From Clarkia xantiana subsp. parviflora (lineage: Eukaryota; Streptophyta; Magnoliopsida; Myrtales; Onagraceae): DNA of 64,000 nt. The number at the start of each line of letters is the position of its first letter. Within the stretch, counting starts at the first letter, position 1. A model generated the notes under the pieces. The model was not told the origin of the DNA. It ran no database searches and saw only the letters and a list, made by a program, of their open reading frames with translations. The position numbers and the translations under genes were made by a program. Of the stretch, positions 1 through 10,475 are shown one piece after another. Location: positions 21,724,001 to 21,788,000 of the forward strand of contig JAPTYO010000003.1 of the NCBI GenBank assembly GCA_036873135.1, in the 5' to 3' direction.

Positions 1-2785
1 CATGCTTATATGATGCTTAAAAAACATGTTTTTGTTTCGTCAATTTTTAGAGAAAAAATAAAAATCAACCAATTTGATAGTTGGATGATATCGATTAGCA
101 ACATATTAATTGTACTGTATTTAAGTTATTATTAGGGTCAATAACCTGGGAGAGGTCTGAAGTTTGGCCCTTGTTAATTTGAGAGGTCTGAAGATTGAAA
201 TGGTGATAACTGAGGTCTGAAGTTTGGACTTTGTGATTTTTAGGTTTTCCGTCCAAATTTTCTGTCAAATTTAACAGAACCGTGTGAAATGTCAAAAATA
301 CCCTTTTGTAATATTTGAATTAATAAAAAGTTTAATTAATATAAAGATGAAAAGACAAAAATACCCCTGTTCATACCTAACCCAACTCCGACCACCACCA
401 CGGCTCCGGCCGGCCACCACCCTCTCCGGTGACCACCACCCTCTCCGGCCGGCCACCACCCTCTCCGACGACCGCCACCACGGCCTCAATTGGGCCCAAA
501 TCGGAGCCACCGGCCCCGATTGGGCCCAAATCGGAGCCACAGAGCTCCGATTGGAGCTCGGTGGCTCCGATGGCTCCGATTTGGAGCCACAGAGCTCCGA
601 TTTGGAGCTCTGTGGCTCCGATCTGGGGCCACAGAGCTCCAAATCGGAGCTCTGTGGCTCCGATTTGGAGCTCTGTGGCCCCAAATCGGAGCCACATAGC
701 TCCGATCGGAGCCACCGAGCTCCGATCGGAGCTTTGTGGCTCCGATTTGGGCCCAATCGGGGCCGGTGGCTCCGATTTGGGCCCAATTGGGGCCGTGGTG
801 GCGGTCGTCGGAGAGGGTGGTGGCCGGCCGGAGAGGGTGATGGTCGCCGAGAGAGTGGTGGTCGCCGGAGTTGGGTAGTGGCCGGCCGGAGCCGTGGTGG
901 TGGCTGGAGTTGGGTGGTGGCCTTAAGGGCATTTTCGTCTTTTCATTCAATCGTGTGAGATGCAAGAAGGGTATTTTTGGAATTTTTTTTTTATTTCTGG
1001 TCACATGCAATGCACATGACCAACTTCCGTCAGTTTTAACGGAAAAAACTAACGGAGACCTCTATTATCTACAAGTCGAAACTTCAGACCTTTGTTATCA
1101 CCATTTCAAACTTCAGACCTCTCAAATTCACAAGGGCCAAACTTCAGACCTTTCCCAGGTTATTGACCCTTATTATTATCTATAAATTGAAGGTTTCATC
1201 ATCTAACAAATGTGTATTTTTGTGCATGTTAATTAATAGACCCTAAGGTTCAATTTCATCAACAATAGTGTAATCCAAGGCATAACATCCTTAGACAGCA
1301 AAAATTTCCATGTCAACCTCTTTGCATGCAACAACATGACATTTAAGCGGTTCAACATCATTGCACCAGACCAAAGCCCCAACACAGACGGAATCCATTT
1401 AGGTGAATCCACCGAAATCAATATCATGAAATCGAACATTCAAACTGGTGACGATTGCATATCGATGGGCCCCGGGAGTCGCAACATTAGAATCAAGGAC
1501 GTTACTTGCGGTCGAGGTCATGGGATCAGTGTGGGTAGCTTGGGTGGGCACTCGGGGGAACCACCGATAATCGGAGTTATCGTAAAAAATTGCACATTTA
1601 CTAGAACGATGAACGGAGTTCGTGTCAAGGTTTGGCCCAAGGCTAATACCGGAACCGTCACCGACTTACATTTTGAGGATCTTGTAATGAGCGATGTTCA
1701 ATTTCCAGTCATTATCGATCAGGCTTATTGTCCTCATAATATGTGCAGTTCAGAGGTAAGATAACCAGTAATATCTTTTAGTAGTTTTTTTTGTTTCTCG
1801 CTGTGTGGTCCTAGTAGGGGTCTATCAGGAAGGTAACACTTGTAGCATGTTTAAACAAATTGCTAGCTTTATACTATCTAGCCATGTCTAATTCGACAGA
1901 AATGTGCATGTTGTTTGTTATATTGTTCTATTCTTTCTGCAAATTGATAGCAGAACTTTTAAATGAATCTGTAATTTGCATGTTGAGCTTTGCGGAAATT
2001 TTCAATTTACTAGTTCAACTTTGTAAAATTGGCAATATGCTATCTCAATTTTGGTGAAACGTAACATGTATGTATATATCTTCGTCACTGTTTAATAAAA
2101 AAATTACACAGAGCTAGCAAATTGCAATTATAGATAAGTTCAGATGGCAAAGTATATTAAAAAAAAAAATCAACAAATAGTCCAAAGGGTTAAGAACATA
2201 ATCACAGACCCAAGTTTGCATTATGTTGCTTTTATGTGTCACATGTTTAAATTGTTACTAATATGTGTTTCATGTTTCGTTTTCGTTACTTCTTGGTTTT
2301 CCGTCTGTTTTTTCTGTTAAATTTGACGGGATTTAAGTATGAATTTTCTTCAATTCATGTATATTTTTTGTCAATAGAGTTAAATTCAACCTCAGTTTTG
2401 CATATAACGATTTGTCTTTAACTAACAAATTGTCAAGATCCCACAGTTTAGCTAACAAGCTGTTCAGTTTTCCTTGTTTTCCAAGTCATTGATTATCATT
2501 GGATTGATTTTAATCATCTTTGTTTTTATTTCGTTGATCACTCAGCAATCACTAGTTAAGATCAACAAAGTAACAATCAAGAACATCAGAGGAACGGCTT
2601 CGACACGGGAAGTGGTTAAGATAATGTGCAGTGGAAGTGTTCCCTGTGAAGGGGTGGAGATTACGAATATCGACCTTACATACATCGGAGATGATGGTCC
2701 GGCCACCTCTATTTGCAGCAATGTTAATCCAATAGTTACTGGCTTCCAGAACCCTGAAATCTGTGGAACAAATCACATTCCTTAG
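1..2785 (+). CDS. Exopolygalacturonase (GH28), copy A, 3' part only
   Basis: This is the first visible member of a tandem exopolygalacturonase family; it would remove galacturonic acid from pectin ends in the cell wall. The window opens inside intron 2. Exon 3 is 1240-1755 and exon 4 is 2546-2785 (TAG stop); both joins are phase 0 with standard GT/AG sites. Exon 3 carries the GH28 signatures NTD, GDDCIS, GHGISVGSLG and RVK. Exon 4 gives the C-terminal part with conserved cysteines. Compared with copy B the coding sequence is open and nearly identical; one visible change is GRGHG where copy B has GPGHG, just before the catalytic histidine. Intron 2 carries a 1035-bp foldback transposon. Exons 1-2 lie outside the window, so whether the gene works cannot be judged. 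Family assignment is very secure. Confidence 0.9.
135..1169. mobile_element. Mutator-like foldback element, 1035 bp, in intron 2 of copy A
   Basis: The ends are inverted repeats starting GGGTCAATAACCTGGGA. They are flanked by a perfect 9-bp duplication TTATTATTA (126-134 and 1170-1178), the length typical of Mutator-like elements. The same intron of copy B (about 12180-12205) lacks the element. Almost the whole element is one imperfect palindrome: the outer arms are AT-rich, the inner arms are GC-rich and rich in CCACCACCCTCTCCGG, and the core (about 485-800) consists of short repeats of GGAGCCACAGAGCTCCGAT in both orientations. Long open frames on both strands (for example 284-958 and 486-1010) are by-products of this stop-poor repeat, not genes. 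No transposase is present, so it is non-autonomous. Confidence 0.9.
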
Positions 2786-3395
2786 AAAATTGTAATATTA
2801 AGAGCTAAATACTTCTACATACATAAATTCTATTTCAGAATCTGTCAATCTAGTTTGTATATCCACAATTGTTTCGATATTTACCTAAAGATAAATAATA
2901 GAAAGTCCAACTGTCACAGTTCGACCATAGTTCGATTGTGACTAGCTCATTAATCGTCCAATGAATTACGAAAAGTTACATATTTTACTATCTAAACACA
3001 ATCAGGCTATATCAGACCGTCTATCATTTCTCTTACCTAAACTCCATATGATATGGTACCCAGTGCAACAATAGCCAATATGCATGTATATGATACGAGA
3101 CACTACAAGAATATCAACAAATAAACAACAAAATTTTAAAAAACTATCAATTTTTTTTAGCGAGTCTTTTGTTAATAGTAGTCTTGTAAAAAAAACCATC
3201 AAAAGTTTTGTAAGGGATTTTAATTACAGTTTTTAATATTTCTAGCGAGATTTTTGTTAGAAGTCTGTTGGAGAATTCTTCAATCACGTATTATAGCTTT
3301 ATAATAAGGGTTTGTGTCTTGCACTACATAAACAAAATATATAATATCAGTATATTTAATTAGCTAATAAAATGGACATAGTTGTGACAAAAGCA
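2786..3395. other. Downstream spacer of polygalacturonase copy A
   Basis: AT-rich DNA with no convincing gene. It is closely paralogous to 13817-14410 and to 16026-16539 plus 17379-17472, so it belongs to the repeated unit of the array. The segment just after the stop is the likely 3' UTR. Confidence 0.7.
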
Positions 3396-3691
3396 TCTAC
3401 ATATCTATCTATATATTATATAAGGCAATAGGAGAGATAGTAGGTTAACATTAAGCTGCCACGTCAGCATTCAGAGAAAATGTTGTGATGACACATTGTT
3501 TCTGCCACATCAGACTGGCCTCCCAATAAGAATATAACACATCATCGGTTATTAGAAAAAAAAACAGAGACCTTCAGAGAAACATAAGCGTTCTTTTCCG
3601 TCTAATAAACTGAAGCGTTTTTTCCGGTTATAATACACTCCCCAACCCTACCTTCGATTTGATTCCAGTCTGCTTCTTCATCTTCTTCTCT

Positions 3692-3937
3692 ATGGCTTCG
3701 ATGGAGTCTTCATCGAATCAGCAGACCCATGTTCGCCGGGTATACCACTATTACTCTCCGCCGCTACAGATCTGAAACATGTGAATTTTCTGAATGTAGT
3801 ACCTAATTGCGGAATTTGACACCCACTTTCGACCATCCACTCCGGAAACGATGCATCTCACCGAAGCGGAAGCGTCACCGGACCCTTACCTCCGCATCGG
3901 CGTGGAGGAAGATGACGAGGTCGCAATCCTCTCCAAG
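3692..3937 (+). pseudogene. Captured two-exon 5' gene fragment in the Helitron, parent unrecognised
   Basis: An ATG at 3692 opens 16 codons (MASMESSSNQQTHVRR) ending at a GT donor (3740). After a short intron, an AG acceptor (3798-3799) leads to 46 open codons (3800-3937) that include FDTHFRPSTPE and EEDDEVAILSK, ending at another GT donor. Both joins are phase 0, so splicing would give one continuous 62-codon frame. The GC-rich, codon-like composition stands out from the surrounding AT-rich Helitron DNA. I do not recognise the parent gene. It is most likely a captured genomic fragment (introns kept) rather than a working gene, although a chimeric Helitron transcript cannot be excluded. Confidence 0.5.
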
Positions 3938-5108
3938 GTATTAGTTTTTTTTTTTTTTTTTTCAAGTTGTTTCTCTTCTTGCAAATTTGATCAATTGGAA
4001 TCATATCAGTTGCGACTCTTCCTCTTCTTCCAATTGTTTTTCAATTAGAATCGGTCAATCCTTCAATTACACATTGATTAGCAGCAATTAAAGCAAACAC
4101 CCACATCAACTGGATGATAGCACAACCAGATAGGCAGAAGGGTGAACAGACGGTCCTCCTTCCACAAGGATTTTCGGAATTAACTATCTGGAATTAGTTC
4201 CTCGAAGGATTTATGTTTATGAGTTGTTTTTCTATTTATGAACTCCCATTGCTGCTACGTCATTCACTAATTTCCAGAGAATTATCAAATAGTGGACCAC
4301 TCCACGATTGATCGAGTCAACCTTGATAGGTACGTGAAGAATTTAGGTTTTGGCTCATTCTCGATTGGGTTGGTGATCATTATTGTACCTTGAACTTGAA
4401 TTTGAAATCATTGCATATTTTCTTGCTCCTAGGTTAAGCCAATTCAGAAGCTATTATTGATTAAGTTGGTTTCGTGTAGCCATAATTATCGTTGGTTGTT
4501 GTTCTGATGTTATAATAAAGGTTCTTGACAGTTTCCTTTCTATATATGATTGTTTGATGCACAATCCACTGCTATAAATGATTCAGGCACAATATTATTA
4601 TCAAGAAAGGAATCGCCTAGGTGTTACTTATAAAATGCTAAAAAAGTATGCAAAATCTTATGTTGCTAGCATCTAAGAGGAATCGTCACAACCTTAATTA
4701 GCATATTAAAGATTAAAATGCTAAGATTTTGCGTAACTTTTCATCTATTATTATTTTACATGAGGTGGCGAGAAACATGAAGATTGAAGACGCTACTAGA
4801 TGCAACAGATCTCTATCTCTTGAAGAAGCATAACTCACCATCTCATGACCGATGCTTTAACAGGGGCGGTTGCTGCCCGCTCCAAATCATGGAAAGCCGA
4901 CCGGATTCTCGCCACGGCTACCGGCAACCCTAAATCGTGAATTTTACCTTTTTTTCATCTCTTAATTAGTGTTCTTTAATTGAGTTCTTTAATTTAGGGT
5001 TCCATATTGAATTTCTTGAGTGTTTTCTTATCCCATGCCGCTGAATTTTATATTTTTCCATCTCTTAATTGATGTTCTTTAATTGGGTTTCTTGATTGAT
5101 TGGGTTCA

Positions 5109-5440
5109 AGATTGAGTTTCTTGATTGATTTCCTATCTTATGCTGCCATTTTTAAGTTCATGGGTGTAGCCGCAATCACAGTCGCTATACAACAGCTTAA
5201 AGGCTTTCTTGAGATTAAGATATTCACCAAAAACACTGATATCATATCATTGATGCATTCTATCTTTGCAGCAACTCATCATGGAGTAATTCATCCACTA
5301 TTTCTCTCTTTTAGAGATAACTTTTTTTTATTAACTGAAATAACTGTACGTTTTATTCTTCCTTTCTTTTCATAGGAATTGGCAGACTATGCTAATTGGA
5401 GCAATATTTTTCTTTCCTTCTCTTAGCTAAGTACATTGTA
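5109..5440 (+). pseudogene. Captured sulfate transporter (SULTR/SLC26) gene fragment
   Basis: The stretch 5109-5285 reads RLSFLIDFLSYAAIFKF followed by GVAAITVAIQQLKGFL and FTKNTDIISLM, ending HHG. This matches a membrane-core segment of plant sulfate transporters (family pattern: LIDFLSHAA, AAI..ALQQLKGLLG, FTKKTD). After an intron-like gap a second piece (5377-5440) reads NWQTMLIGAIFFF. It then shifts frame before LAKYI, matching the family's NWQTILIG...LLLAKYIG. Keeping the intron shows capture at the DNA level, not by reverse transcription. The frameshift and missing remainder make it a pseudogene. It lies wholly inside the large Helitron. Confidence 0.8.
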
Positions 5441-8148
5441 AGATATAATATATTTTGTATATTTTTATTTCTTCAAAATTAAACTACAGACTGAAAAATA
5501 TTCCTTAATTCACATATTATTTGTTAAAATGCGGTGATGAATCAATGGAAAAGAATAGAAGACTCTTCTGGTATTTGCAATTACACTTCTGATATCAAAT
5601 TGACTAAGAACTGTTGGGTTTTTATTTTTTTTTTCTTCAGTGTTTTTTTATCTCTTAATTGACAAAATCTTAAATTCTAGCGTTTCGATCAAGTGTATAA
5701 TGATCTTTTCAGCATAATTGTCGAATTTTTTTATTTATGTCACATAATCGGTTTCATTTTGCTTGCAGAGGTTTAAATGATAAATGAGAGGTTCACGGAG
5801 TTCGGAGAGGACATGTTTGGAAGTGGAAAAGGGTTATTCCTCTTATTCTCCCTGATTCAGTGGATTTACGTAACACCTATTTTTGGACATGATCAGTTGA
5901 TTTAGGTAAATCCTATTCTACCTTGATTTAGTGGGTTTAGGTCAATCCTGTTCTTCTCCTCGATTCAATGGACATGATCTAACCCCGTGTTTGGTTTTTT
6001 TAATTTTGTTTGTTCAAGTTTTGATAACAAGAAAGATGTGATAGTACTAAGCTCTGGAGAAATAGTAGGTGCTTCAGAAATACATTATGTTGATGCCTAG
6101 CTACATGAACGAATTTATTTTATTCTTTCAATCTTTAAATGATTAATAATGCAAATTGCTTCAATATAGATTCATTTGGAAATTGGTGTTAATAGTCTCT
6201 GTATTGCTGATACGAGTATCATATAATTGCTGAAATTGGAAAGGCATGGTTAATCATGTTAAACAGAGGTAAATGTAAGATCTAACATTGTTTTTGGTTT
6301 TTTAATGTTGTTTGTTAGAGTTTTGAATCATGTTAAGCTGAGATAAAATTATGCTCTAACCAGGTTTTTGGTTTTTTAAATTCTGTTGTTAGAGTTTTGG
6401 TATCAAGAAAGATGCGATAGTACTAAACTCGGGATAAATAGTAGGTGCTTCAGAAGTTTGGCTACTTCCTACAGTGTGTTTACTCCAGATTTTAAGAAAA
6501 TAGGTCTTTCACAAAAAAAAAAAAAATTGGTAATACATATTGCTTGGAGATTTTGACTGCAATGATCAGCACAATAAACTTGAATCTCTCAGCGTATTGG
6601 CCTTTTCAAGATTTCTTGATTTAATACTTACTACTTAAAATAATTTATTGGAGTGGGTTAGAGTCTCCGAAAATTAGGCTACTCGCCACTGTGGGTGGTG
6701 CAATTATTAATGTATGATTAACTCTGATTTTAAACATAAATGAGTACATGCTTTAATAATTTATATTGTTGTATGATCACCCCCTAGGCTATTGAGGAAA
6801 ATCTATTCAATGACTTGGACATGCAACTACTCATGAGATATTCAGACCAAGATTCTGCTGTTTATACATGCATGAAGCAACGTGCAGTTGAGACCATTAT
6901 GAGGGCTTTTCCACTTTAATGAAAGCCATGTGTATGTATTATGCTAGGCCTTCTAGATAAGATTCATTCCTATTCTTTGTCTATTAGTGATGTTGATATG
7001 GGGTTTCATATACTATTGTTTACTTATCGAATGATATTCTACTAACAATCTCTATCTTTTGACTATCTAGGTTGCAATAATTGTGTGAGAATATGAGAAG
7101 CAGGAGGTTAGGCATGTAGAAAAACGTAAAAAAACTATAGAATTCATAAAATTAAACCAAAATAATACCTAAAAGGGGATTTAGATATGTTTGATGGTAT
7201 CATTTTCACACGGTTATGCTTTCTTATTTAGTTAATTGTTACTGAGATGATTGCAATGTAGTTGATGATGCTTTCTGAAACCCAGGTTTGCATGTCAATG
7301 CATTTGGACTATATGTTCCTGAGGTACAACTTATATGAAAGTCTGGTCACTGGAGTGTATATGATGATTCATCAAGTATGGAATTCTTTAAATGTGTGTA
7401 AGCAGTCAAGTTTACTGGAGAGTGGAGACCTTAAAATTTCATGCAGGATGTAGATCTTCCTCTTTCTTATTACTCTTATTCTAAAAATAAGAGAACATGA
7501 AGAAATTAACTAGAGAACAAAATCAGGAGCTGAAAATGCGAAAAAAAGACTAGCATTCGTTATGACAGGAAAAGCTCATGCGAAATTGATGGGTGATATA
7601 TTTTGGTTGAATTTTATGATTAAAGTTGTTTTTGGATTTATTCCAAATATGACTAATAAGCTGCCTGCCTATCTTAACGTACCACCATACCATATATGTC
7701 TAATAACTGAATCTTGATTTTTTCTCAAATAATTTGTGCTAATTTTTTTTTCTTGGTAAAGAAAAGGGATGGACTAATTAGTTATTCTGCGTGAAGTTTA
7801 CATGATTGTCAGCTGAAAAGAAGGAAATATATCCTTGAATACTAGCATCAAGCTTGCTCAACAGTGTTGGAGTCATGGGTGATATCGACTTCTTCATTGA
7901 ACAAGAGACAGTCGCTAAATCTCGATCGGGGAGCACGTAAATCTCAGCTACTCAATCAAGCAGGGCTAGGTTGATAACTGGGACGCCAAAGATTATATCA
8001 AAAAGTATCAACACTTCAAAAATCGCTGACATATGAAAATATATTTATTGTAATATTTGATGGATTTTTCTTTACATTTTAGAAATAATGTTTGTTACTT
8101 TTAATATAATAATATTGTACATGTTAAAGTTTACAGTTTAACATGTCG

Positions 8149-8178
8149 CCCTGCGCGTAGCGCAGGGTCAGCACCTAG
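8149..8178 (+). other. Helitron 3' hairpin and CTAG end
   Basis: Perfect inverted repeat CCCTGCGC-GTA-GCGCAGGG, then 11 bases ending CTAG and a T of the target. In Helitrons this structure is the rolling-circle termination signal. Confidence 0.8.
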
Positions 8179-8760
8179 TATATATAATAAGTTAGGAGGT
8201 AAGAGAGTGTAGCAATATGGTAGTGCCACATCATCCATGAAATCAAATTTGGATGTGCCACATCAGCAAATAGGGATGGCTATAAAATTGCCACGTCAGC
8301 ACTTAAATTATACTAAAATTATTATTTAATTTCTTATATATAACACACTTTACTTAATCTGCATTAATTATCACCAATTTTGTTATTAAAAACACATTAA
8401 ACTATTATATTTAATAGAAAGACGATTCTTGGCCAAAAATAAAATAATAGAAAGACGATTGTAAGTGGTTGATCAACCTCACATGACTAACTTCATCAAG
8501 ATACCAAATTTAGAAGACAAAATCTTTTAAATTTTCTCATTATGACTCTCGTTATATTTATATACTCATTCTACCCGATTTTTTTTGTTCTTCAAGGTAT
8601 TAATAACAAATATAATTTCTTTTATTATATATAAGATATTTTTTATGGAAAAAATATATTATTAAATGCAACAAACTCAGAGCATAATTTCAAAATTTTA
8701 CATACAATGAAACATATATTGTTTAACGGGTCGCCACGCGTAGCGCGGGTCAACCCCTAG

Positions 8761-9572
8761 TTCAACAATAATTCGATATATGGTTGCATTGGATAACTTT
8801 AAACGGAAAAATATTGTAGCATTAAACAACATGTTGTGCTAAGCGTGAGATAATTTACCAACAAAAAAGCTATTAGTTACAACATATGTGTATTGCAAGT
8901 GATATTAATTACATATTAAAAGTTATTTCACTATCAATTAAGTTTATAATCTTTAAAAAAAAATAAAAAAAATATACATAACTGATCCTAAACATGAGCG
9001 TGACTCGAATGACCGATCATGGGTGAAGCCGAGCTCTCTGTCTTGCCCAGTTGAGCCCTAAATAAGTTATGGCTAAATTGGATGAGCTAACTAGCTCACC
9101 CTACATTAGGCTATAGCTATAATGGGTCGGTCGGGGCAAGTTCTCTAGCTCAGTCAATTAACGCACTCTCAAGTTTAGAGTTAGCCATATATTTTTAATA
9201 TGTTTAAGGATTTAATAAATTATGAAAAAAAAACTTTAGAATGTATTTAATAAATATAAGGTCACATGTATGAAACATGTCAATTTTCCGTCCATTTTTA
9301 CGGTTGAATGGACCCAAAATTCAAAAATAATACTTTCCAAGTAAGGTACCAAAAATATTTATAACATAAATAATTTGGAAATAAAAAAACAATCCGTATA
9401 ATTGAGATACCCAATTAGGTAATTTCTCATTTATAAAATTATTTGTAGCTTTTTTAAACTGTTTTTTTCTTCTTCTTTTTTTTGCCACAGTTTTTTTAAT
9501 TTTATTTTGTAAATGATCTTTTAAAAGAAAATTGTGATTCCTTTATTATTTTTATGTGTATTATTTTCTAAA
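8761..9572. other. Array spacer, unit A
   Basis: Non-coding spacer paralogous to about 14500-15340 and 18061-18870. It includes a moderately GC-richer conserved stretch (about 8990-9190, matching 14735-14930 and 18290-18490) with no open frame. I see no gene in it. Confidence 0.65.
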
Positions 9573-10091
9573 GGGAAAACAATATAAATGGTCCTCGAAC
9601 TTTACACATTTTTCTATCTATGTCCTTGAACTTTAATTTTTTCTATTGAGGTACTTGAACTCATAAAACTCATACAGTTATAGTCCTGGTGTTAAATTTT
9701 ATTATTAATTGTGGTTATAATGCACTAATTAGACGAAAAATTGATAACATGGACAAGTTGACATGACATGTTTAGGGTCACATCATAATTTTTAATATAT
9801 ATCAATAACTAGAAAATAAATGAATAAATAAATAAAATAATTAAAAACAAAAAAACACGAAACTGAAAGACACTAAACATGATGTGAAAATAAACAATGA
9901 CATGCCAGCTTGTCCATGTCAATATTTTTTTGTTTAATCAACGTCTAATCACCACAATTAACAATAAAATTTAACGACGGGACTATAACAGAATGGATTT
10001 GAGGAGTTCAAGTACATCAATAGAAAAAAATAAAGTTCAAGGACAGAGACAGAAAAATAAGTAAAGTTCGGGATCATTATGTTGTTTTCCC
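9573..10091. mobile_element. Mutator-like foldback element, 519 bp
   Basis: The terminal inverted repeats begin GGGAAAACAA and extend inward well over 200 bp, so most of the element is a palindrome. It is flanked by a perfect 9-bp duplication TTTTCTAAA (9564-9572 and 10092-10100). The matching spacer positions in units B (about 15335) and C (about 18860) are empty, which fixes the borders. No coding sequence. Confidence 0.9.
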
Positions 10092-10390
10092 TTTTCTAAA
10101 TATATATTTGTTTAATTGCGTTACATAAGCAAAATTTATCATATCAGTATATTTAATAGCTAATAAATGGACATAATTGTGTCAAAAACATTCAACTATA
10201 ATTCGATATGTGGTGGTGTATTGGATAACTTTAAAAGGAAAAATATTGTTGCATTAAACAACATATTGTGCTAAGTGTGAGATAATTTCCTAACAAAAAA
10301 ACAAATTCAGTTAAATCAGCAAATGTTAGTGAAATCAAGTAATTAAGTTTATTCTATATCATAAACAGTCTAATAATAATAATAATAGAT

Positions 10391-10398
10391 TATAAATA
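10391..10398 (+). promoter_or_regulatory. TATA box of polygalacturonase copy B
   Basis: TATAAATA 78 bp before the ATG at 10476. The same box and spacing occur before copies C (15632) and D (19161), so the core promoter was duplicated with the array. Confidence 0.6.
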
Positions 10399-10475
10399 CC
10401 ACCACCATACACTTAATTAGAACAATAACTTTTTCTCCTTATATCCTTACTTGTGAGCAAATAGAAGAAGACCAG

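Larger units (their letters stand above)
3404..8178 (+). mobile_element. Large non-autonomous Helitron, about 4.8 kb, with captured gene pieces
   Basis: It starts TCTATCTATATATT (a start at 3408 is also possible) and ends ...CACCTAG followed by T. Eleven bases before the end is a perfect hairpin with 8-bp arms, CCCTGCGC/GCGCAGGG (8149-8167). These are classic Helitron ends: 5' TC, 3' hairpin and CTRR, insertion between A and T. It sits inside the 5' end of a smaller Helitron. The interior is intron-like AT-rich DNA with captured exon fragments at 3692-3937 and 5109-5440. A further acceptor-like site at about 6787 is followed by an open stretch to a stop near 6919, which I could not identify. 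No Rep/helicase gene is visible, so it depends on an autonomous partner. Confidence 0.8.
3396..8760 (+). mobile_element. Small non-autonomous Helitron (unit A copy), split by a larger Helitron
   Basis: Its two parts are 3396-3403 and 8179-8760. Joined, they match the uninterrupted copy at 17473-18060. The element begins with TC after an A and ends with CTAG before a T, preceded by a GC-rich hairpin (ACGCGTAGCGCG region, about 8731-8750), which is the Helitron terminal signature. Copy B of the array has no Helitron at the matching position (about 14410), which confirms the borders. No Rep/helicase coding sequence is present. Confidence 0.8.

Noticed and set aside
284..1010. Overlapping open frames of 100-220 codons on both strands
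   Set aside because: They cover the palindromic GC-rich microrepeat of the 1035-bp foldback element; simultaneous openness in several frames comes from the repeat and there is no recognisable domain.
8990..9190. Conserved GC-richer block repeated in three spacers, considered as a tRNA-derived SINE
   Set aside because: No convincing A and B boxes at proper spacing and no A-rich tail; its repetition is explained by the array duplication.
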